Assembly (NCBI GenBank): GCA_000158155.1
Contig: DS999405.1
Span: forward strand, 1 to 58,668
Reading direction: 5' to 3'
From: a gamma proteobacterium NOR5-3
GTDB lineage: Bacteria; Pseudomonadota; Gammaproteobacteria; Pseudomonadales; Halieaceae
Length of the DNA stretch: 58,668 nucleotides
Made by a program: the position numbers and the translations under genes. Positions 12,859 to 21,302 of the stretch are shown here, one piece after another. The notes under the pieces were generated by a model, which was not told where the DNA came from, did not search any database, and was given only the letters and a program-made list of their open reading frames with translations. Each line of letters opens with the position of its first letter. The stretch's first letter is position 1.

Positions 12859-13878
12859 ATGGCGAAAGCCTTTCCGTTTACGGCCATCGTGGGTCAGGAC
12901 GATATGAAAACGGCGCTACTGGTCGCCGCGGTGGACCCTTCCATCGGTGGGGTTTTAGTGTTCGGTGATCGAGGGACGGGCAAGTCCACGGCGATTCGCG
13001 CTCTGGCTGCCCTCATGCCGAAGATTCCCATGGTTGAGGGCTGCCCCTTCAACTGCGATCCCGAAAAAGCGCTCGCGGGTTTGTGCGCACGCTGTGAGGC
13101 GGGTGATAAAAAACTCACCACCCGCGCGTCACCCATTCCTGTGGTGGACTTACCGTTAGGGGCGACTGAGGATCGTGTGATTGGTGCGCTGGATTTGGAG
13201 CGTGCGCTTCATGACGGCGAAAAAGCCTTTGAGGCGGGGCTCCTGGCTCGTGCCCACCGAGGTTTTTTGTACATCGACGAAGTTAACTTGCTCGAGGATC
13301 ATATTGTGGATTCGCTGCTGGATGTCGCGGCCAGCGGTGAGAATGTGGTGGAGCGCGAGGGTCTGAGTGTGCGTCACCCCGCCCGTTTCGTGTTGGTCGG
13401 TAGTGGTAACCCTGAAGAGGGTGAGTTGCGACCCCAGTTGCTGGATAGATTCGGCATGTCTGTGGAGGTCAAGACGCCACAGGATGTTGCTACCAGGGTC
13501 GAGATTGTGCGCCAGCGCGACGCCTTTGAGCGGGATCCTGAAGCCTTTGTGAAACATCAGCAGCGCAAAGAAGGTCGGGTACGCCGGCAGTTGCAAAAAG
13601 CCCGGGAATCTCTTGATTCCGTAGAGGTTGCCGATGAGGTGCTCGAGGCTGCGGCGACCTTGTGCCTTTCTCTGGGCACCGATGGCCTGCGAGGTGAGCT
13701 TACCCTGGTAAGAACGGCGCGGGCGCAGGCGGCTCTGGCAGGCCGCAAGCAGGCGACTCTGGCTGACATGCTTGCCTTGGCGCCCTCTGTATTGCGCCAT
13801 CGTTTGCGACGTGACCCGCTGGATGAGTCGGGATCTACCGCGCGCATCGATAAGGCGATCTCGGCACTTTTCGATTGA
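12859..13878 (+). CDS. bchI: BchI, magnesium chelatase ATPase subunit I
   Basis: 339-aa AAA+ ATPase that, with BchD, drives Mg2+ insertion into protoporphyrin IX by BchH. Visible motifs: Walker A GDRGTGKS (residues 36-43), the Cys-bearing insert CPFNCDP...CARC, Walker B FLYIDEVNLL, and sensor 1 VGSGNPEEG. The start was set at ATG (MAKAFPFTAIVGQ), matching the family N-terminus. In-frame GTGs at 12820 and 12835 would add a short tail. It overlaps bchD by four bases (TTGA). Confidence 0.95.
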   Translation: MAKAFPFTAIVGQDDMKTALLVAAVDPSIGGVLVFGDRGTGKSTAIRALAALMPKIPMVEGCPFNCDPEKALAGLCARCEAGDKKLTTRASPIPVVDLPLGATEDRVIGALDLERALHDGEKAFEAGLLARAHRGFLYIDEVNLLEDHIVDSLLDVAASGENVVEREGLSVRHPARFVLVGSGNPEEGELRPQLLDRFGMSVEVKTPQDVATRVEIVRQRDAFERDPEAFVKHQQRKEGRVRRQLQKARESLDSVEVADEVLEAAATLCLSLGTDGLRGELTLVRTARAQAALAGRKQATLADMLALAPSVLRHRLRRDPLDESGSTARIDKAISALFD

Positions 13879-15713
13879 CCACCCCGGTTACTGATGATCA
13901 GCAGGCTCGCTGGCATGATGCGGCATTGGCAGCGGCGTGTCTGGCGGTGGGTGGGCATGGTGTCGGAGGCGTCCGGCTCAAAGGGCGTCCCGGTCCCGTT
14001 CGCGATTTCTGGCTGGAGCAGTGTCAGGCTTTACTGCCAGCCGAAACGCCCTGGCGAAAAATTCCTCTCCACTGCAGTGAGTCCCGTTTGCTCGGTGGGC
14101 TGGATCTGGCGGCGACGCTGCGCAAAGGCTCGCCAGTAGCAGGGCGAGGTTTGCTGGTAGAAAGCAGTGGGGGCGTTGTGCTGTTGAGTATGGCGGAACG
14201 TGCGCCATCGTCCGTGGTGGCACCACTTGCTGCGCTCCTTGATGAGCCTTTACTGCGCATTGAACGCGAGGGGATAGCCGCGCAGCATCCCTGTGAGTTG
14301 GCGCTCATTGCCCTTGATGAAGGGATCGACGATGAGGCGCTGTCGACGGTCCTGATTGAGCGTTTGGCGCTGCAGATTGATCTGGGTCCGCTTCCTGTCG
14401 CGGTATTGGAGGGTTTCCCCTGGCAGCCCGAAGACATAGTCCGGGCCCGGGGCGTGTTGCGGCAGGTCACTCTTGGCGACGAGGCCCTGCGCAGTATTTG
14501 TCAGGCGACACTGGCTCTGGGTATCGCCTCACCCCGGGCGGCCCTGCTTGCGGCCCGGGTGGCGCGGGCTCTGGCTGCTCTTGCGGGTGAAGAGTCGGTG
14601 ACCGAGCAGCAGCTTGAGCAGGTTTTACGACTGGTTTTATTGCCGCTGGCGACGCAATTGCCTGCCGGAGATGAGGCGGACGCCGACGACGTTGCTGATG
14701 ATGCCGACGAGGCTCCTCAGGATGAACAGTCTGCGCCGGATTCCCAGCCGCCACCGGAGCCGCCCGGCAGTGATCCTGCTCCGGATTTGCAGGAGTCCGC
14801 TGAGGAGCCCGACAGTCGGTCATCTGTTGAATCGGACCCTTTGGATGAAGATCGCATTTTAGAGGCCGCCCAGGCGATGTTGCCCCCGGATTTGTTAGCG
14901 AAGCTTCTGAGCGGTGCCGTGCGCCCCCGGCGCAACGTGGCTACCGGTAAGTCCGGTGCCAGGCAGCGGGCGAAGATGCGGGGTCGGCCTATGGGCAGTC
15001 TTCCCGGAGACCCGCGCAGTGGTGCCCGACTTGATGTCATGGCAACCCTGCGCACGGCGGCCCCCTGGCAGCGTTTGCGTGGTGCGCCCACAGGCGGTGC
15101 TCGATTGCGTGTCCAGGCAGACGATTTCCGCATCGTACGTTTTCGGCAGCGTTCGCAAAGCGTCACCGTGTTTGTTGTGGATGCCTCGGGCTCCTCGGCG
15201 CTGTATCGCATGGCAGAGGCCAAGGGGGCGGTGGAGTTATTGTTGGCTGATTGTTATGTGCGTCGTGATGAGGTGGCGTTGATTGTTTTTCGCGGGAGCG
15301 GTGCTGAGCTTCTGCTGCCGCCCACGCGTTCGCTGGTCAGGGCAAAGCGAAGTCTGTCGACGCTCCCTGGAGGTGGCGGGACGCCCCTGGCCGCTGGCAT
15401 TGATGCGACGGCAGAGCTGCTGGAGATGTTGGAGCGCCGGGGTGCGACACCGGCCTACGTCATGCTCACTGATGGGCGGGGGAACGTCTGCCGTGACGGG
15501 ACCACCGGAAGGGAGCCGGCGCTCGCTGACGCTATGAGCGCTGCACGGAATCTGCGTCTGTGTAGTTCCGCGGCGGGTATGGTTATTGATACATCGCCGC
15601 GGCCTCATCGCTCCGCTGCTGAGTTGGCGCAGTCTTTGGATGCTTTATACCTGCCGCTTCCCAATGCCAACGCGTCCCAGCTGCAGGCTGTGGTTCGTCA
15701 GGTGGTGAGCTGA
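13875..15713 (+). CDS. bchD: BchD, magnesium chelatase subunit D
   Basis: 612-aa BchD. The N-terminal AAA+ module is degenerate and lacks a proper Walker A, as usual for BchD. The middle is an acidic then proline-rich linker (EADADDVADDADEAPQDEQ). The C-terminal third is a von Willebrand A/integrin I domain with the MIDAS motif DASGS (Asp436, Ser438, Ser440) and a TPLAAGIDA segment. BchD bridges the BchI ring and BchH. TTG is the apparent start, overlapping the bchI stop; no ATG or GTG is available nearby in this frame. bchO follows after four bases. Confidence 0.94.
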   Translation: MTTPVTDDQQARWHDAALAAACLAVGGHGVGGVRLKGRPGPVRDFWLEQCQALLPAETPWRKIPLHCSESRLLGGLDLAATLRKGSPVAGRGLLVESSGGVVLLSMAERAPSSVVAPLAALLDEPLLRIEREGIAAQHPCELALIALDEGIDDEALSTVLIERLALQIDLGPLPVAVLEGFPWQPEDIVRARGVLRQVTLGDEALRSICQATLALGIASPRAALLAARVARALAALAGEESVTEQQLEQVLRLVLLPLATQLPAGDEADADDVADDADEAPQDEQSAPDSQPPPEPPGSDPAPDLQESAEEPDSRSSVESDPLDEDRILEAAQAMLPPDLLAKLLSGAVRPRRNVATGKSGARQRAKMRGRPMGSLPGDPRSGARLDVMATLRTAAPWQRLRGAPTGGARLRVQADDFRIVRFRQRSQSVTVFVVDASGSSALYRMAEAKGAVELLLADCYVRRDEVALIVFRGSGAELLLPPTRSLVRAKRSLSTLPGGGGTPLAAGIDATAELLEMLERRGATPAYVMLTDGRGNVCRDGTTGREPALADAMSAARNLRLCSSAAGMVIDTSPRPHRSAAELAQSLDALYLPLPNANASQLQAVVRQVVS

Positions 15714-15717
15714 TCCC

Positions 15718-16584
15718 ATGACCGGGTATGAATTGCCAGGAGATTGGCCCGATGCGGCCACTAGCCGCTTTGTCGATGCCGCGGGACTGCGCTGGCATGT
15801 GCAGGTTCGCGGTACGGGACCCGATGTACTGTTGTTGCATGGTACTGGTGCCTCATCGCACTCCTGGGTACCCATGGCCCGTTTGCTGGAGCGCAACTTT
15901 AGGGTGATTGCGCCTGATTTGCCCGGCCAGGGATTTACGCAGTTGGCGCCGGCGCAGCAGTGTTCTCTGGCAGGAATGGCGCAGGCAATTGCTGCTCTTC
16001 TTGATGTTCTGGGTGCCGAGCCCGAGCTCATCGTCGGGCATTCCGCGGGAGCGGCTATTGCCGCTACGCTGTGTTTGCGCGGCTCTTTCGACCCCAAAGC
16101 GATCGTGAGTATTAATGGCGCTATGCTGCCCTTTGGGCGCGCTGCGGCACCGGTTTTTAGTAAGGCTGCGCAACTGCTTGCCGCTTCGCCGGTGTTCACC
16201 CAGTTAGTGGCTTTGCATGCGGTGCCCCGAAAGCCTGTGGAGCGCATGCTCAGACAAACCGGCTCAAAGACGCCGCCGGAGATGGTTCGGTGCTATCGAG
16301 AGCTGCTGGGTAAGCCCCGGCATGTGGCTGCAACGCTTCGCATGATGGCCAATTGGGACCTTGCTCAACTTGAGGGCAATCTCGATCGCCTTAATCCGGC
16401 GCTGTGTTTGTTGGTCTGTGATAAGGATTCCGTGGTGTTGCCCGCACAGGGCGAGGAGCTTGCCCGGCGGGTGCCGCAGGCGCAGCTGCATCGTATCGAT
16501 GGCCTGGGTCATCTTGGTCACGAGGAGCATCCGCGCTGGTTTGTGGATCAGGTGAATGCGCTGGCAAAAGCACAGGGCCTTTAG
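15718..16584 (+). CDS. bchO: BchO, alpha/beta hydrolase of the Mg-chelatase operon
   Basis: 288-aa alpha/beta hydrolase with a full family signature: LLLHGTGASSHSW oxyanion loop, VIAPDLPGQGFT, nucleophile elbow VGHSAGAAIA and the C-terminal GLGHLGHEEHP bearing the catalytic His. BchO is found next to bchI/bchD in most purple bacteria. Its exact role in early bacteriochlorophyll synthesis is not settled. It starts four bases after bchD and is co-transcribed with it. Confidence 0.93.
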   Translation: MTGYELPGDWPDAATSRFVDAAGLRWHVQVRGTGPDVLLLHGTGASSHSWVPMARLLERNFRVIAPDLPGQGFTQLAPAQQCSLAGMAQAIAALLDVLGAEPELIVGHSAGAAIAATLCLRGSFDPKAIVSINGAMLPFGRAAAPVFSKAAQLLAASPVFTQLVALHAVPRKPVERMLRQTGSKTPPEMVRCYRELLGKPRHVAATLRMMANWDLAQLEGNLDRLNPALCLLVCDKDSVVLPAQGEELARRVPQAQLHRIDGLGHLGHEEHPRWFVDQVNALAKAQGL

Positions 16585-16628
16585 AAAGTTACGCATTGTC
16601 TGTGCAAACAGAAATGTAGCTGCTATTC

Positions 16629-16671
16629 TGTAAACTTTATTAGACACATAAAGTGTAATTTATTGTGAACA
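16629..16671. promoter_or_regulatory. Tandem PpsR/CrtJ-type operators at crtI
   Basis: Two perfect TGT-N12-ACA sites, 16629-16646 and 16654-16671, starts 25 bp apart. The second runs over the GTG start codon of crtI (16665), so the transcription start must be at or very near the start codon. A -10-like TGTAAT lies at 16654-16659, inside site two. Confidence 0.8.
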
Positions 16672-18191
16672 GTGTTGTTTCCCCCGGTTCCCCCTCACAA
16701 ACAGGCGCTGCGCCGCACGCTATCGTCATTGGCAGTGGTTTTGGCGGTCTTGCCGCGGCCATCCGTCTCTCGGTGCGCGGCTATCGCGTAACGGTTCTGG
16801 AAAAGCTGGATGCCCCGGGTGGCCGGGCTTATGTCTTCCGGCAGGACGGCTTCACCTTCGATGCGGGCCCCACGATTATTACCGCACCGTTTTTGCTCGA
16901 AGAGCTGTGGACGCTGTGCGGGAAAAAATTCAGCGATGATGTCGATTTACGGGAAATGGCACCGTATTTTCGTTTGCGTTTTGATGATGGTGACACCTTT
17001 GATTACACCGGTGACCCGGAGCAAATGCGAGCGGAGATCCGCCGCATTGCTCCTGATGATCTGGACGGTTACGAGCGCTTTTTAGAGCTTAGCGCCACGG
17101 CTTATCGCCTTGGGTATGAGCAGATGGGAGATATGCCGTTCACCAAAATCACCGATATGCTCAAGGTGATTCCCGAGATGTTGAAGATGCAGGGGCTGCG
17201 CAGCCTGCACTCCCTGGTGCGAGCGCATGTCAAAAGTCCCAAGCTGCAAACCGTATTGAGTTTTCACCCTCTTTTGATTGGGGGAAACCCCTATTCGGTC
17301 ACCGCGGTCTATGCACTGATTTCGCATCTGGAGCAGCAGCATGGTGTGCATTCCGCGATGGGGGGGACGGGAGCATTGGTCGCGGCGATGGTGTCTCTCA
17401 TGGAGTCCCAGGGCGTGATTTTGCGCTGCAATGCCGAGGTCGACGAGATTCTTGTGGAAGGCGGTGAGGCCCGCGGTGTGCGACTGGCGTCGGGTGAGGT
17501 GCTGCATTCGGATATTGTGGTATCCAATGCCGATGCAGCCTGGACCTATCGACACCTGCTGCGGCCCGAACATCGGCGCCACTGGACAGACCGAAAAATT
17601 GAGCGCTCGAGCTTTTCCTCCGGTTTGTTCGTCTGGTATTTCGGGACGGATAAGCGCTACGAGGAGGTGCCGCAGCACTCGGTACTGCTTGGGCCCAGGT
17701 ATAAAGGCCTGTTGGATGACATATTCAAGCATCACCATCTGGCAGACGATTTTAGTCTGTATCTGCATCGTCCATCGGAGCTCGATCCCAGTCTGGCGCC
17801 TGAGGGCTGCGACACCTTTTACGTCCTGGCTCCCGTGCCGCATCTGGAAAGCGGTACGGACTGGGAGGCGCAGGCAGAGCCGTTTCGGCTGGCGATTGAG
17901 AAGCGCCTCGAGGAGACGGTTTTGCCCGGGCTTTCAAAGCACGTAAAGACCTCCTTGCTGATGACGCCGCTGGATTTTCAGAGTCGATTGCTCGCCTTTC
18001 GAGGTTGCGCGTTCAGCTTTGAACCGAAGCTCACTCAAAGCGCCTGGTTCAGGCCGCATAACGTCAGTGAAGATGTGAAAGGTTTGTATCTGGTAGGAGC
18101 CGGTACGCACCCTGGAGCCGGTATTCCGGGTGTTATCACCTCGGCCAAGGTGCTGGATAAGGTGGTTCCCCATGCGCACACTTATGCCTGA
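16665..18191 (+). CDS. crtI: CrtI, phytoene desaturase
   Basis: 508-aa FAD-dependent phytoene desaturase that introduces conjugated double bases into phytoene to give neurosporene or lycopene; acts at the membrane. The N-terminal dinucleotide fold is AIVIGSGFGGLAAAIRL; the C-terminal CrtI signature reads LYLVGAGTHPGAGIPGVITS. GTG is the only plausible start before the FAD fold. There is no Shine-Dalgarno, and the start lies inside an operator, suggesting a leaderless mRNA. The end overlaps crtB. CrtD, a related desaturase, is not in the window. Confidence 0.95.
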   Translation: MNSVVSPGSPSQTGAAPHAIVIGSGFGGLAAAIRLSVRGYRVTVLEKLDAPGGRAYVFRQDGFTFDAGPTIITAPFLLEELWTLCGKKFSDDVDLREMAPYFRLRFDDGDTFDYTGDPEQMRAEIRRIAPDDLDGYERFLELSATAYRLGYEQMGDMPFTKITDMLKVIPEMLKMQGLRSLHSLVRAHVKSPKLQTVLSFHPLLIGGNPYSVTAVYALISHLEQQHGVHSAMGGTGALVAAMVSLMESQGVILRCNAEVDEILVEGGEARGVRLASGEVLHSDIVVSNADAAWTYRHLLRPEHRRHWTDRKIERSSFSSGLFVWYFGTDKRYEEVPQHSVLLGPRYKGLLDDIFKHHHLADDFSLYLHRPSELDPSLAPEGCDTFYVLAPVPHLESGTDWEAQAEPFRLAIEKRLEETVLPGLSKHVKTSLLMTPLDFQSRLLAFRGCAFSFEPKLTQSAWFRPHNVSEDVKGLYLVGAGTHPGAGIPGVITSAKVLDKVVPHAHTYA

Positions 18192-19296
18192 TTCGCCCGA
18201 TACCGTGTCAATACCGCGTCGCCGGCGAGAGCTGATTCCTTCGGATCCGCGTTCGGATACGGCGCACTGTCGAGCGATGATTCGCACTGGCTCAAAGTCG
18301 TTTTTTCTTGCCTCGCACCTACTGCCTCCGGCTTTACGTGATGCGGTGTACGCCTTGTATGCCTTTTGCCGTGAGGCGGATGATGCTGTCGATGACGGTG
18401 CAGACCCTCTGGCAGAGCTGGTGGCTTTCCGGGCGCGTCTGGATACCGTGTATGGTTCCACGCCGCCTGATAACGCGGTGGATCGTGCTCTTGCGCGTGT
18501 GGTTCGAGATTACGCGCTGCCTCGCGAGCTACTTGAGGCGCTGCTACAGGGGTTTGCCTGGGATGTGCAATCGCGTGCTTACAAGGATCTTGCGGGTGTC
18601 TACGGTTACGGTGTTCGGGTTGCCGGGTCTGTAGGGGTCATGATGGCATTACTTATGGGTGTACGCGATCCCGGGATGTTGGCCAGGGCTGCTGACCTGG
18701 GTGTTGCCATGCAGCTGACCAATATTGCCAGGGATGTTGGCGAAGATGCGTTTGCCGGCAGGGTCTACCTGCCGATGCGGTGGCTCCGAGAGGTTGGTTT
18801 GAGCCCCCAGGCGCTCGTGGAAAATCCTGAATTTTCCCCGGAGCTGGGCTCGGTAGTGGCGCGATTACTCAGTGCCGCAGAGTGCCTGTATGCCCGCGCC
18901 GATAGTGGGATAGCAGGGCTTCCAGCGCGCTGTCGGCCAGGCATTTATGCGGCGCGCAAGCTTTATGCAGGCATCGGTCACGAGTTGCTGCGCCGTGGCG
19001 GAGACAGTGTTTCTCAGCGCACCGTGTTGCCGGTACATCGAAAATTGCTGCTCACCGCGAGCGCCGTGGTCCCGCCTCGCGTGAACCTTGCTCACCTGCA
19101 TGCCGACCCTCTTCCGCAGGTTCGTTTTCTCATTCGTGCTATCGACAGTTTGTCGGCACCGCAATCCATTGAGCAGCCACAAAAGGGTATCGCTGGAGAT
19201 ATCGACTGGGTGTTGAATGTCTTTGCTGAGCTTGAGAAGCGTGATCGCGACGTTCATGCGCCGGAGCCAGTGCTCAGGTCAAGCGCGGCATCCTGA
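18172..19296 (+). CDS. crtB: CrtB, phytoene synthase
   Basis: 374-aa phytoene synthase joining two GGPP molecules into 15-cis-phytoene. Both Asp-rich motifs are present (ALYAFCREADDAVDD and LTNIARDVGEDA), along with the family segment MRWLREVGLSP. The chosen ATG lies 20 bases inside the crtI end, with GGTGG upstream; a second ATG 12 bases later is possible. The first ~35 residues are a basic, Arg-rich extension. Its last 23 bases run over the converging end of crtC on the other strand. Confidence 0.95.
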   Translation: MRTLMPDSPDTVSIPRRRRELIPSDPRSDTAHCRAMIRTGSKSFFLASHLLPPALRDAVYALYAFCREADDAVDDGADPLAELVAFRARLDTVYGSTPPDNAVDRALARVVRDYALPRELLEALLQGFAWDVQSRAYKDLAGVYGYGVRVAGSVGVMMALLMGVRDPGMLARAADLGVAMQLTNIARDVGEDAFAGRVYLPMRWLREVGLSPQALVENPEFSPELGSVVARLLSAAECLYARADSGIAGLPARCRPGIYAARKLYAGIGHELLRRGGDSVSQRTVLPVHRKLLLTASAVVPPRVNLAHLHADPLPQVRFLIRAIDSLSAPQSIEQPQKGIAGDIDWVLNVFAELEKRDRDVHAPEPVLRSSAAS

Positions 19297-20311
19297 AGGG
19301 TAGGAGTGTTTGCACCCAGCGCTGTTCGAAGCGTTGCATTGACAGGCTCTCGTGAATGCCCGCCCCGGGTTCGCCGCCAAAGGTTGTTTCTATCAGGGAG
19401 CGCGCATAAAAGGGCGTGTCTTCCAGAGTCTCCAGTTTTGCGGGTTTTCCTTCAGCGCCGGGCATGCGACGTGCTACTCGCCAGATACCGGTGGAGGGTA
19501 GTGCGGTAGACGGCTGCGACGGTTCGGCGCTGATCGATCCATCCTGTGCAAAGCGCAGCGCCAGTCGGTGAGGCTCGAGGCCGGGGTAGCGCGCTTCATA
19601 GCGTACAGCGCAGTCTCCGTTGTTGAGTCGCGCCCGTGTCCAGTCCCATCCCGAGAAGCCCCTGGCCAGCGGTTCACTGCCGTGGTTGCTGTCAAGGTAG
19701 CCATCGCCTGACCATTGCGTGTCGAGTGACGGTATGTCTACCTCAACCCGTGCAATGGGGGCTATTGGGTTCCAGTGGTGTCTACCGCGATGATCTAGCT
19801 GGAGGCTGTGCGTTGTCAGTGCAGATGGCGTGATTCTGATGTTGCCCTGCATGCGTTGTGCGAAGGGTGTGCAGCGTTCGTTCACCTGAGCCAGGAAGCT
19901 GTGCCCATCCCAGTCGATTCGGCTGGGCCCCAGTTGGTAGCTGTCATGGTGGCGCTCGAGCCGGGCTCCTGAGCGCTCGGTCATGCTCCAGCGTTTCCTG
20001 CCTGATGGTCCATACAGAATGGTATTGAATGCGCAGTGGTTCTCCGCGTTTTGCGGGCCTCGGCGCCGGGCGCGGGCATAGTAGGGTGAGAACACGCTGC
20101 CCACAAAGATGATCATGGTGATCGCCTGCAGGCCATCATCGCTGATGGCGTCGATGTACCACCAAAGGTAGCCGTCATCGGCTACGGGCTCGGCAAAGTT
20201 AAGGCCGGGATATCGACTGTTGTAACCCGCCGGAAGGTCGGCGTTCGCTTCCCTTTGGTTTTTCGGGCTCGGGCTGGTGTTGATATCAGCATTGTCTGAG
20301 GAGATGTGCAT
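19274..20311 (-). CDS. crtC: CrtC, acyclic carotenoid 1,2-hydratase
   Basis: 345-aa CrtC (hydroxyneurosporene synthase), which adds water to the 1,2 double bond of neurosporene or lycopene. Family features are the GYLWWYIDAISDDG start of the fold, CAFNTILYG, WDWTRARL and FYARSLIETTFGGE near the C-terminus. The polar N-terminal ~30 residues are variable. crtC is divergent from crtE behind a shared operator region and convergent with crtB, where the coding ends overlap by 23 bp. The usual partner crtD is not adjacent. Confidence 0.93.
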   Translation of the reverse strand: MHISSDNADINTSPSPKNQREANADLPAGYNSRYPGLNFAEPVADDGYLWWYIDAISDDGLQAITMIIFVGSVFSPYYARARRRGPQNAENHCAFNTILYGPSGRKRWSMTERSGARLERHHDSYQLGPSRIDWDGHSFLAQVNERCTPFAQRMQGNIRITPSALTTHSLQLDHRGRHHWNPIAPIARVEVDIPSLDTQWSGDGYLDSNHGSEPLARGFSGWDWTRARLNNGDCAVRYEARYPGLEPHRLALRFAQDGSISAEPSQPSTALPSTGIWRVARRMPGAEGKPAKLETLEDTPFYARSLIETTFGGEPGAGIHESLSMQRFEQRWVQTLLPFRMPRLT

Positions 20312-20331
20312 TCCTACTTGTAATCCCTGAG

Positions 20332-20374
20332 CGTCTAATCTAAGTTACACACAAAGTGTAAACTAATATTAACA
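20332..20374. promoter_or_regulatory. PpsR/CrtJ-type operator pair, crtC / crtE
   Basis: A perfect TGT-N12-ACA site at 20357-20374 and a near-match CGT-N12-ACA at 20332-20349, starts exactly 25 bp apart. TAATAT at 20364-20369 could be the crtE -10, giving a leader of about 14 bases. The pair lies between the divergent starts and can serve both genes. Confidence 0.75.
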
Positions 20375-20389
20375 GTCTGGGGTCAACTT

Positions 20390-21262
20390 ATGCCTTTAGG
20401 TGATAGTGATTTTGAGCAGGTGCTGCGCTCTGCCGTTGCGGAGGCCGCCGATTCGCGCTGCCCGAAACTTCTGGCGGCTGCACTGCAGCATGCGGTTTTC
20501 CCCGGGGGTGCCAGAGTTCGCCCCAAGCTTTGTCTTGCCGTGGCGCTGGCGAACAATTGTGATGCGCCGGCGCTGGCCGCTGCCGCAGCAGCGTCGGTGG
20601 AGTTGCTGCATTGCGCTTCTCTGGTTCACGATGATATGCCTTGCTTCGATAATGCGGGTGAGCGCCGGGGTCGCGAGTCTGTGCACTCGGCCTTTGGCGA
20701 GCCCATTGCCTTATTGGCCGGCGATGCATTGATTGTGTCGGCTTTTGCTTTGCTGGCCAGGCCTCAGCTTCCTGCCAAAAACCGGCTGTCCCAGGTGCTG
20801 CGCGTGGTGGCTGAAGGTGTCGGCGCTCCTTGCGGTATTGCTGCAGGTCAGGCCTGGGAGTCAGAGCCTGTGGTTGATGTATCTCTCTATCACCGCTCAA
20901 AGACCGGTGCGCTGTTTATCGCTGCGACAGCCGCAGGCGCGGCAGCCGCCGGTGTTGATGTTGGGCCCTGGCGTACTTTGGGTGCCAAGATAGGCGAGGC
21001 CTATCAGGTTGCAGACGATATTCAGGATGCGACTTCTACGCTTGAGCAACTGGGCAAGCCCTGTGGTGTGGACGCGGCTCTGCAGCGTCCCAGTGCCGTA
21101 TCTGAGCTGGGTCTTGATGGCGCAACGCGGCGCCTGCGTGAGTTGGTGGAGGAGGGCGTTGTCGCTGTTCCGCCCTGCGCAGGTCGTGCGGAGCTTCAGG
21201 AGGTGGTGCGTCAGCAGGCGCAACGGTTTCTGCCCAAAGCCTGTGCTCCGGTGGCAGCCTGA
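20390..21262 (+). CDS. crtE: CrtE, geranylgeranyl diphosphate synthase
   Basis: 290-aa trans-prenyltransferase making GGPP for carotenoids and the bacteriochlorophyll tail. The first Asp-rich motif is LVHDDMPCFDNAGERRG (Asp81, Asp82, Asp87) and the second is VADDIQDAT. The ATG is preceded by GGGG. The typical bacterial CrtE/IspA length is 290-310 aa. crtF follows after 40 bases. Confidence 0.94.
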   Translation: MPLGDSDFEQVLRSAVAEAADSRCPKLLAAALQHAVFPGGARVRPKLCLAVALANNCDAPALAAAAAASVELLHCASLVHDDMPCFDNAGERRGRESVHSAFGEPIALLAGDALIVSAFALLARPQLPAKNRLSQVLRVVAEGVGAPCGIAAGQAWESEPVVDVSLYHRSKTGALFIAATAAGAAAAGVDVGPWRTLGAKIGEAYQVADDIQDATSTLEQLGKPCGVDAALQRPSAVSELGLDGATRRLRELVEEGVVAVPPCAGRAELQEVVRQQAQRFLPKACAPVAA

Positions 21263-21302
21263 GTAGTCGCTGCTTTCCCACGCTTTCTACAGGCGTGATT
21301 CC

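Noticed and set aside
17082-17843. 253-codon frame antisense to crtI
   Set aside because: Opposite to an intact CrtI with all motifs; no recognisable domain or ribosome-binding site.
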